Assembly: GCA_041584055.1 (NCBI GenBank)
Contig: JBFHER010000011.1
Location: 1 to 30,164 of the forward strand
Length of the DNA: 30,164 nucleotides
Source: JBFHER01 sp041584055
Lineage (GTDB): Bacteria > Bacteroidota > Bacteroidia > Bacteroidales > UBA5342
Reading direction: 5' to 3'
The stretch's first letter is position 1, and every line of letters begins with the position of its first letter. Shown here one piece after another: positions 23,617 to 30,164 of this stretch. Made by a program: the position numbers and the translations under genes. The notes beneath the pieces are model-generated. The model ran no database searches, was not told where the DNA came from, and was given only the letters and a program-made list of their open reading frames with translations.

Positions 23617-25089
23617 TCAATCTGCGATGAGCGTTTTAGCTTCAAACTTAAAGATCTCAGACTCAGTACGCGCATTTTGCATAATTGTTTTTATTTTCTC
23701 AACGATCTCAGGATGCTGATCGGCCACATTGACTTCTTCTCCCTCATCGTTGGCTAAATTGTAGAGTTCCATTGCTTTTTTCCCTTTGGCGACTTCATAT
23801 TGAACACCTTTCCAATCACCCATTCTTACGCCAAGGCGACCTCCTTTTTCATGAAACTCCCAATACAAATATTCGTGTTTCATTTGCTTCTCGTTTTCAC
23901 CCATGAGCACAGGAAGCATGGAAATACCATCGGTTTGATAGTCAGCACTTACGCCCGCCAGTTCTGCAAAAGTGGGAAGAATGTCCCAAAACGCAGAAAC
24001 ATGATCACTGACTCCAGGCTTTATTTTCCCTGGCCAGTAAGCAATGAAAGGAACGCGAATTCCGCCTTCGTACAAATCTCTTTTAAACCCTTTAAAATTT
24101 CCGTTGCTGTTGAAAAACTCAGGATCTGCGCCACCTTCTTCATGGGGACCATTATCACTTGAAAACATAACAATTGTATTTTCCTGGATTCCTAATTCCT
24201 CCAGTTGTTTGATAATTTGGCCAACATATGCATCAACCCTGTAATTCATTGATGCAAAAGTTGCTTTGGGCTTCGCTTGTGAACAATACTTATACGTGAC
24301 TATATTTGGTCCATAATCGGCTCCTTCTGACCCAACAAAAGGTGTTTCCTCAAACTGTCCATCAAACTTTTTAAAAATAGAATCATCCGGTGATATTAAT
24401 TCAGCATGTGGCAAGACAATGGGCACGTAGGCAAAAAAGCTTGTGTCCTTATTTGCTTTGATAAACGCGAGGGTTGCCTTTTGGATTTCATCCTGTGCAT
24501 AAGTCACTGTATTAATCCAATCGTTCCCTGCCATGTGTGCTTTTTCCTGATTGTGCCACAAGTATGGTGGGTAATACCGATGTGCCATGCGCTGACAGTT
24601 GTAACCATAAAACTCATCAAAGCCCTGGAAATTCGGATCTCCTTCGGAACCAGGAAAACCCAGGCCCCATTTCCCGAATGCACCAGTCACATAACCTGCT
24701 GTCTTTAAAATCTCAGCAACTGTAACTGCATCATCCGGCATGGGATGTTGACCTTCCGGTTTCACTTCCTTATTCCCTCGAACAGGTGTATGACCGGTAT
24801 GTTCTCCGGTTAACAAACTGGAACGGGAGGGTGCACAAACTGTGGATCCACTGTAGTGCTGAGTAAATCGAATACCATTGGCGGCCATCTTATCAAGGTT
24901 GGGAGTTGCATACTTTTCCTGACCGTAACATCCAAGGTCACCATATCCCATATCATCCGCCAAAATATATATGATATTCGGCTTCTGCTGTGGCGCATTT
25001 AAACCATCTCCTTCGGCTTTTTTTGTTTGACATGCAAACAAGAGCACCGTACAAATACCGGAAATAAAAAACATTCTTTTTTTATTCAT
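23617..25089 (-). CDS. Lipoprotein formylglycine-dependent sulfatase (S1 family)
   Basis: Sulfate-ester hydrolase, 490 residues from the ATG at 25089. A longer frame to 25167 overlaps the upstream gene's end and adds a region without signal character. From the chosen start, MNKKRMFFISGICTVLLFAC is an SPII signal with a lipobox Cys at residue 20, so it is membrane-anchored, perhaps surface-exposed. The metal site begins PNIIYILADDMGYGDLGCYG. CAPSRSSLLTG has Cys85, the formylglycine precursor; FGKWGLG supplies the conserved Lys, and FSSDNGPHEEGG a second metal segment. RMAHRYYPPYLW is a distinctive stretch that may mark its subfamily. The gene is fourth in the SusC-SusD-DUF1735 operon and ends at the strong terminator, which places desulfation close to the importer. 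Sulfatase activity is secure; the sulfated sugar is unknown. Confidence 0.95.
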   Translation of the reverse strand: MNKKRMFFISGICTVLLFACQTKKAEGDGLNAPQQKPNIIYILADDMGYGDLGCYGQEKYATPNLDKMAANGIRFTQHYSGSTVCAPSRSSLLTGEHTGHTPVRGNKEVKPEGQHPMPDDAVTVAEILKTAGYVTGAFGKWGLGFPGSEGDPNFQGFDEFYGYNCQRMAHRYYPPYLWHNQEKAHMAGNDWINTVTYAQDEIQKATLAFIKANKDTSFFAYVPIVLPHAELISPDDSIFKKFDGQFEETPFVGSEGADYGPNIVTYKYCSQAKPKATFASMNYRVDAYVGQIIKQLEELGIQENTIVMFSSDNGPHEEGGADPEFFNSNGNFKGFKRDLYEGGIRVPFIAYWPGKIKPGVSDHVSAFWDILPTFAELAGVSADYQTDGISMLPVLMGENEKQMKHEYLYWEFHEKGGRLGVRMGDWKGVQYEVAKGKKAMELYNLANDEGEEVNVADQHPEIVEKIKTIMQNARTESEIFKFEAKTLIAD

Positions 25090-25103
25090 CTTTCTTCTCT
25101 TAA

Positions 25104-25134
25104 TCCACAAATGTGGAGGTGTTATACACACCTC
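25104..25134. repeat. Two overlapping intercistronic stem-loops
   Basis: TCCACA-aa-TGTGGA (25104-25117) and GAGGTGT-tatac-ACACCTC (25116-25134) lie back to back in the 64-bp gap between the DUF1735 gene and the sulfatase gene. They overlap by two bases and so may be alternative structures. They could stabilise the upstream message or lower downstream expression; neither has a terminator-like U-run on the coding strand. Confidence 0.45.
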
Positions 25135-25153
25135 TTTATTATCATCCTTGTTA

Positions 25154-26056
25154 CTACCACTCCTCAAACCTCAGATCCAGTTCGGGATCCTGACGTAGAA
25201 TCATTGTATCAATGGCATGGTACATGATGCCAGAAGCCTCAAACTTATAATTCATATAAAGCGTCTTCTGTTCTGAATTATATAATGAACTATTTTCAGT
25301 TACAGTAATATCAGTAGAAACAATATCAACTTTGTTATCATCGCCTACTGTTAAATCAATCCTACCACTGATATTGGCTGCAATTTTGTTGGTACTTATT
25401 GTATTTAATCCAAGAGTGGTAAAGTCTTTGGTCATGTTCTGACTTAAATCCTCTTTTGAATAAGCAACCGTTTCAATCGTTGCTCCGGAAGCATCCAATG
25501 TGTATTGCACACCCTTGGAGTAATATGTTCCATGATAAGGGCTAATGTACTTTAACACAAGAATTGTAATGTTTTTGGATGCAATGGTTGGTGTATCCAG
25601 TTCGCTTCCTCTTATACTGTCGACATTTGCACTTGTAATTTGCAAAGGAAGCGCATAGGTTTCATTAAGGGCTAATGGGTCAGAAGTAAACGCAGCTTTA
25701 TTCAGAGCCACATTTACAACACGCATATGGTCCTTAATGATATTGAAGCTGGATGCATTCCCCAGGGTATAATATGCTTCTGGCAAGGCTTTGAATCCGG
25801 ATGCCTCAGGAATTACATTCAGCAGGTTTGTATCCACTTTGAAGTTCACCTCATAACTACCGTCATCCACACGCATTCCGCCAAGCGTAACACCCACTTC
25901 AAACTCCATCACATCCCTCGCTACGATCGTGCGTAAAGGTTTTTGCGTTCCGAAATACACAGTTGTATAATCAAAATCCTCAACATATTCTTCATAGCAG
26001 GATGTAAGCATCGTAGCCATGATAAAAAACGCACCGATAAATTTTATTATTTTCAT
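25154..26056 (-). CDS. SusE-position surface glycan-binding lipoprotein (DUF1735/DUF4361-like)
   Basis: Predicted surface lipoprotein of 300 residues. MKIIKFIGAFFIMATMLTSC is an SPII signal with the lipobox LTSC. Residues about 28-150 resemble DUF1735: DYTTVYFGTQKPLRTIV, EFEVGVTLGGMR, and LPEAYYTLGNASSFNI typical of the PUL-linked beta-sandwich. The C-terminal part from about 165 (SPYHGTYYSKGV onward, ending RQDPELDLRFEEW) resembles DUF4361. Proteins of this type occupy the third position of many SusCD operons and are taken to capture glycans, though few have been tested. It starts 34 bases after the susD stop and is followed by the sulfatase gene, all in one transcript. It contains no catalytic motif. 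The domain names are from memory of typical sequences and should be confirmed. Confidence 0.82.
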   Translation of the reverse strand: MKIIKFIGAFFIMATMLTSCYEEYVEDFDYTTVYFGTQKPLRTIVARDVMEFEVGVTLGGMRVDDGSYEVNFKVDTNLLNVIPEASGFKALPEAYYTLGNASSFNIIKDHMRVVNVALNKAAFTSDPLALNETYALPLQITSANVDSIRGSELDTPTIASKNITILVLKYISPYHGTYYSKGVQYTLDASGATIETVAYSKEDLSQNMTKDFTTLGLNTISTNKIAANISGRIDLTVGDDNKVDIVSTDITVTENSSLYNSEQKTLYMNYKFEASGIMYHAIDTMILRQDPELDLRFEEW

Positions 26057-26090
26057 ATGATTGTATTTTTACAATTTCTATTTCTTTTGA

Positions 26091-27980
26091 TTACCATCCC
26101 TTGTTTTGGACTAAAGCAGAGCTTTTAACGACTTCGTCATAAGGCAATGGATGATAATAATACTTTTCGTCATCAAATTTACGTTTTTCAACCTCAATTT
26201 GGGTAGCAGGATCATTCGGATCTGTTCCAACGTAGGTTAAAGTTCCATCTTCTGCCTGGGTTACAGCCATTCCGCGTACCGTTTCTGCCAAAGGCATCTT
26301 CCAGCGACGTAGGTCAAAGTAACGATGGTTCTCAAAAGCAAACTCAATGCGTCGCTCGTTTCTCAACAGATTACGTATCTGATCCTGAGATGTTTGAGAC
26401 TCAAGGTAAGGATCACCCAAATATAAGTACATGCCTTTTTGACGAATATCTGAAATTATATCGTAAGCAGACAGGCTACATCCGGCTACAACACCAGTAG
26501 CGCTACCAGTTGCTTCGATTGAGGCTTCTGCAAGGTTATAAAAGGCCTCTGCACCTCGGATAATTGGAAACATGTGTTCAGCGTTCAACTTCTGATTAAC
26601 ATTGGAAAGCATTTCAGCTTTGTCCGAAATCCACTTACGCAGGTAGTAGCCTGTGCGGGTAGCACGGTAATCATTCCCTTGATAATCAAGTCCTTTGCGA
26701 TAAATCATTGTATCAGCAACCGTGTCAATCACCATCACCATATTACCAGCGCCATCGTCAACCTCTGTGGTATCCACTTTTATTACAATGTATTGCGCAA
26801 TTGATTCAGCTACTTCCAGTCCCCGGCCACCATTTTCTACAGATTCGCCATTGTAAATCACAGTATTTCGAAGCCGAGGATCACGATCTGCATAAGGGTT
26901 CTGAGGATCATAACCAGAGGCAGGATCTGAAATTGGATACCCGTTCTTCATTGCAAAAGCGTCTACCAAATTCTGTGAAGGATTGGTGCGACCATTCCCC
27001 CAAAATGCTGGTGGCAAGTTGCGATTTTCCAGGGCGTTATTATTATGGTAACTGCGAAACAGGTAATCCTTTGGAGTTGTGGATAAACTGGGTGTTGTTA
27101 CGGCTGAATAAGTAAGAGAAGTATAGCTCAAACCTACTTTATCGATTGCTTCCTGACTTAGACGAGCAGCACGTTCCCATTTTGTTAGATCATTTCCGGG
27201 GTTATAAGCAGGACTCGCTGCAAACGTAGCCACGCGGCTTTTAAGCACGTAAGCAGCCGAAGAAGTAGCACGACCAATATTGGCTTTACCCAGGATAGGA
27301 ACCATATCGGGAGACAACCCAGCATCACTGTATGCACTGGGTAAGATGGCGATTGCACTATCGCAATCCTCCAAAATTTGCAGCACGCATTCTTCGTAGG
27401 TATTACGCGGCATCATAAAAATGTCCTCCTGCTCTTCATCACTCAGGAATTTTTTGACAATAGGATATCCCAGTACCTCACCTGACTCAGCAAGTCCGCC
27501 ATAAACTTTTAACAGTTCCATTCCCCAGTAAGCACGAAGGAAATAAGATTCCCCCATCAATCTGCGTCTTTCAGTGGCATCTTTAACATCGTCAGAGATC
27601 CACCATTTAACTGTTGCTGTGTCAGCCGATTTTTCCTGAAACAGATGGATCCATTGGAAGCTGGCATAAGCAGCATCCCAAATTCCCAGCGGGTTACTGG
27701 TGCTTGACATCTTACCACTTCCAAGGGCATATATCCCGGAGCCATATTGGTTGGTGACTGCATCACCGGTAGCCGCATCAAGAAAGTCTCCACTGTAGTG
27801 GTCTATCTGCCCCGGAATTGCGCCATAGGCATTTGTCAGAAAGCCTTCCACAACACTTGGCAGTACATATGCAAATTCATCACCATAAGGTGTATCAACT
27901 TTTGGGTCCAGATAATCCTCACAGGCAGACAGCATGCTCACCAGAACAAGCAATCCAAGTATGTATCTAATCGTTTTCAT
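26091..27980 (-). CDS. SusD/RagB family outer-membrane glycan-binding lipoprotein
   Basis: Lid and glycan-binding partner of the adjacent SusC receptor. With the start at 27980 the protein has 629 residues and a compact SPII signal, MKTIRYILGLLVLVSMLSAC, followed by EDYLDPK, typical of SusD. An ATG at 28001 adds seven residues and is possible; the TTG directly after the SusC stop is unlikely. Family features are the tetratricopeptide-like helices (RRRLMGESYFLRAYWGMELL and YVLKSRVATFAASPAYN) and the C-terminal block IRNLLRNERRIEFAFENHRY-FDLRRWKMP, the SusD hallmark. It is longer than the average SusD (around 550-600), with an insert around residues 385-430 (VDTTEVDDGAGNMVMVIDTV). It follows SusC by about 30 bases in the same operon. 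Confidence 0.96.
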   Translation of the reverse strand: MKTIRYILGLLVLVSMLSACEDYLDPKVDTPYGDEFAYVLPSVVEGFLTNAYGAIPGQIDHYSGDFLDAATGDAVTNQYGSGIYALGSGKMSSTSNPLGIWDAAYASFQWIHLFQEKSADTATVKWWISDDVKDATERRRLMGESYFLRAYWGMELLKVYGGLAESGEVLGYPIVKKFLSDEEQEDIFMMPRNTYEECVLQILEDCDSAIAILPSAYSDAGLSPDMVPILGKANIGRATSSAAYVLKSRVATFAASPAYNPGNDLTKWERAARLSQEAIDKVGLSYTSLTYSAVTTPSLSTTPKDYLFRSYHNNNALENRNLPPAFWGNGRTNPSQNLVDAFAMKNGYPISDPASGYDPQNPYADRDPRLRNTVIYNGESVENGGRGLEVAESIAQYIVIKVDTTEVDDGAGNMVMVIDTVADTMIYRKGLDYQGNDYRATRTGYYLRKWISDKAEMLSNVNQKLNAEHMFPIIRGAEAFYNLAEASIEATGSATGVVAGCSLSAYDIISDIRQKGMYLYLGDPYLESQTSQDQIRNLLRNERRIEFAFENHRYFDLRRWKMPLAETVRGMAVTQAEDGTLTYVGTDPNDPATQIEVEKRKFDDEKYYYHPLPYDEVVKSSALVQNKGW

Positions 27981-28010
27981 TATATTATATTCTTTTTTCA
28001 TATTTATCAA

Positions 28011-30164
28011 TTAGAAAGAAACAGACAATCCACCTGTCATCATTCGAATTACAGGATAGTTCGTCACGCCACCCGTAGGTGCTTCCGGATCAACGTCTTT
28101 AATACTTGACATCACAAACAGATTGTTTCCCCGCACAAAGATTTTAGCTTTTTTCACTGTGCTTGCAGGTTCAAACTTAAAGGTATAGCTGAGTTCAACA
28201 TTCTTCAAGCGGAAAAAGTCACCACTTTGCAGCCAGAAATCTGATGTTTCTGTATTGTTCGTTCCACTGGTGGTTGTTAAGGCAGGTTGCGTTCCCTCCG
28301 GATTACGTGTTGGATGATAAGCATCATTTGCCAAAACAGAGTATTTGCCTTCACCATAGTTTCGGAAATAGGAGCTACCAAGCGTTTCCATCGCACCTAA
28401 AGAGGCAGTTCCAAGGAGATAAAGCCCCAGGTTTTTATATTTTAATTCCAGATCAATGCCTAAGAATGTGGTTGGTGTATTCAACCCGAGAGCAACTTTG
28501 TCCAGGTCATCAATGATATTGTCATTGTTCTGATCTTTGTATGCAATATCACCGATGCCGTAATTTCCAAACATTTGTGTTGGTGCACCTTCAAGTGCCA
28601 CATCTTTTCCAAACAAGCCAAGAGACTCATATCCCATAATAACGCTTGTTGGACGTCCTTCTGTTGTGCGGGCATCAGCATAAGCCACTTCATCCTTCAC
28701 AACAAAATTGTTCTTTGAATAAGTCAGATTCGCACCTACGCGGTATGAAAAATCTCCACTTTGATTCATGTAATCAACATCCAGCTCTACCCCACTATTC
28801 GCAACTTCCTGATAATTGGTGTACATGGTGAAATTACCATTCATTGCTGAGTAAGACGACGTAACGATGTCCACCATATCATATCGGTATTCGTTGAAGT
28901 AGTTGACTTCAAAAGATAAGTGACGATCGAAAGCCATACCTTCGATACCAACGTTAATTTCGCGTGACTTTTCCCACTCCAGATTTGGGTTTCCCCAAAC
29001 ATCCAGCGAGATCAAATTCGGTTTGGCACCGGAGTTTGTTTCTCCAAAAGCGAAAGTGCCATTTCCACTCCATCTGTTTTCGTACAGATAGTGAGCAGTT
29101 GTCAGGTCATAGCCAAGGATACCAAAGCTTGCTTTGGCTTTTAAATAATCAATGGCATCCACATCCATGAAGTCTTCTTCAGACAAAATCCAGGCTGCTC
29201 CGATTGCAGGAGATAAGAACCTACGATTACCTTCAATAAAGCGGTTGCTACCCATATAAGAGAGTGCTCCCTCAACCACATATTTGTCATTTAACACGTA
29301 GTTTGCTCTTAAAAACAGGTTGTCGTTCTCAATGTTTTGCGATGAACCAGCCACTTCTTTCAAATAATAGAAATAACCTGCAGAAGCATTCAGCATACCT
29401 GCCCCCAAAGCTTTATCATAAGCCAATTTTGCATTCATGCCCGTTGTTCTGAGAGTACTTCTGCTATTCAGATTGTATTCGGTATCTTTTGCAGCTGCCC
29501 GTGCCAATTGAAAACCAACAGAAGGTGATCCATCTTCTTCAAGTGAGGTATGGTCTACCACAGGGATGTAGGTTGCTGCCACTGGTGCAAGCACCTGATT
29601 TCCTGAAAAGAAGTTATCGAAGGAAACAACGACATCTGCTTTAAGTCCTTCCGTTAGTTGTTCCAGGTCAAAGTTAAAACCTGTGGTCATCTGTTGATTT
29701 ATAAACTGACTGTTGCCATTGCCCTGATACATCATGCTTGCAAGTAAATTGTCTGCATGCTGATAACTGGCACCCAATGCAGGAACACCATCATCTGTTG
29801 CTTCAATGTACTCTTCACCAATAATAAACGGGTATTCATTGGGACGATGTGTGCTCAATGCTGAAAACGTGGAAGAGTGATCCAAACCACTTATTTTCCA
29901 TGAATCCATGATGGCCGACATATTTACGAAGGCAGAAATCTCATTTGTAATATCCATGTCAAGATTCACCCGAATATTGAACCGGTCCTGCCGAGGCTGA
30001 GGTCCGACTTTTTGCAAGCCCTGGTAGCCCATGTAACCAGCCATAAAAGCATACTGAGCATTTTTGTTACCACCAGACACATTGAGGGTTGCCTTGTCGT
30101 AGCTTGTATAATTTCTCAGGAAGTAATCATAATAATCAGCATCAGGATAAAGTAAATCATTTTC
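28011..30164 (-). CDS. SusC-type TonB-dependent receptor, C-terminal fragment (cut by right edge)
   Basis: C-terminal 717 residues of the outer-membrane importer that pairs with the downstream SusD. The frame is open to the right edge (reading ENDLLYPDADYYDYFLRNY at the border), so the start, signal and plug lie outside. What is present is the 22-stranded barrel: ATLNVSGGNKNAQYAFMAGY, FNIRVNLDMDITNEISAFVN, LEWEKSREINVGIEGMAF, the PTTFLGIDLELKYKNLGLYL segment, FFRLKNVELSYTF, and the carboxy-terminal MTGGLSVSF ending in Phe as usual for barrel insertion. It differs from the SusC at the left edge in being first of a SusC-SusD-DUF1735-sulfatase operon. Family assignment is certain; the imported glycan is probably a sulfated oligosaccharide, from the neighbours. 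Confidence 0.97.
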   Translation of the reverse strand, partial: ENDLLYPDADYYDYFLRNYTSYDKATLNVSGGNKNAQYAFMAGYMGYQGLQKVGPQPRQDRFNIRVNLDMDITNEISAFVNMSAIMDSWKISGLDHSSTFSALSTHRPNEYPFIIGEEYIEATDDGVPALGASYQHADNLLASMMYQGNGNSQFINQQMTTGFNFDLEQLTEGLKADVVVSFDNFFSGNQVLAPVAATYIPVVDHTSLEEDGSPSVGFQLARAAAKDTEYNLNSRSTLRTTGMNAKLAYDKALGAGMLNASAGYFYYLKEVAGSSQNIENDNLFLRANYVLNDKYVVEGALSYMGSNRFIEGNRRFLSPAIGAAWILSEEDFMDVDAIDYLKAKASFGILGYDLTTAHYLYENRWSGNGTFAFGETNSGAKPNLISLDVWGNPNLEWEKSREINVGIEGMAFDRHLSFEVNYFNEYRYDMVDIVTSSYSAMNGNFTMYTNYQEVANSGVELDVDYMNQSGDFSYRVGANLTYSKNNFVVKDEVAYADARTTEGRPTSVIMGYESLGLFGKDVALEGAPTQMFGNYGIGDIAYKDQNNDNIIDDLDKVALGLNTPTTFLGIDLELKYKNLGLYLLGTASLGAMETLGSSYFRNYGEGKYSVLANDAYHPTRNPEGTQPALTTTSGTNNTETSDFWLQSGDFFRLKNVELSYTFKFEPASTVKKAKIFVRGNNLFVMSSIKDVDPEAPTGGVTNYPVIRMMTGGLSVSF

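Noticed and set aside
25090..25167. N-terminal extension of the lipoprotein sulfatase to 25167
   Set aside because: It would overlap the end of the DUF1735 gene and put 26 charged residues in front of an otherwise ideal lipoprotein signal.
1..30164. CRISPR arrays, tRNA/rRNA genes, insertion sequences, integrases or phage genes
   Set aside because: No regularly spaced repeats, no cloverleaf or rRNA-like stretches, and no transposase or integrase motifs were found on either strand.

Overview
The window comes from a glycan-degrading member of the Bacteroidota, probably marine or algae-associated (inference). The evidence is SusC/SusD outer-membrane uptake genes, a hybrid two-component regulator with an AraC output, SPII lipoproteins, a type IX secretion C-terminal signal on one enzyme, formylglycine sulfatases, and intergenic boxes resembling the Bacteroidota promoter (TAnnTTTG). 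No tRNA, rRNA, CRISPR array, insertion sequence or phage gene was seen. All genes but one read leftwards, and the window is almost entirely polysaccharide utilisation loci (PULs).

Right part, in transcription order: a SusC receptor cut by the window edge (28011 to the end), SusD (26091-27980), a DUF1735-type lipoprotein (25154-26056) and a lipoprotein sulfatase (23617-25089). A strong hairpin at 23557-23592 closes this unit. A second block of four secreted glycosidase-like proteins follows: a small clan-A-like TIM barrel with a T9SS signal (22212-23393), a clan-A-like enzyme with fibronectin type III modules (19621-22209), a five-bladed-propeller enzyme (18360-19457) and a GH36-like alpha-glycosidase (15736-18300). 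The last gene meets a rightward periplasmic sulfatase (14267-15739) tail to tail, with their stop codons overlapping.

Middle: a 459-bp divergent intergenic region, then fucI (12032-13807) and fucK (10294-11760), which turn L-fucose into L-fuculose 1-phosphate, and a GH92-family exo-mannosidase-like enzyme (7769-10096). The aldolase (fucA) and a fucose permease are not in the window.

Left part: a hybrid two-component sensor/regulator (3374-7534), preceded by three inverted repeats, then a four-domain fasciclin lipoprotein (890-3214) and the N-terminal part of a second SusC (1-878). These last two look like the start of a second PUL that continues beyond the window.

Taken together, surface proteins bind and import a sulfated glycan, two sulfatases desulfate it, several glycosidases of poorly known type cut it, and L-fucose or a stereochemically similar sugar is fed to FucI/FucK. 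The most interesting point is that a dedicated fucose pathway sits among sulfatases, yet no recognisable classical fucosidase (GH29, GH95, GH141) is present. The divergent or unassigned glycosidases are therefore candidates for the missing fucose-releasing activities.
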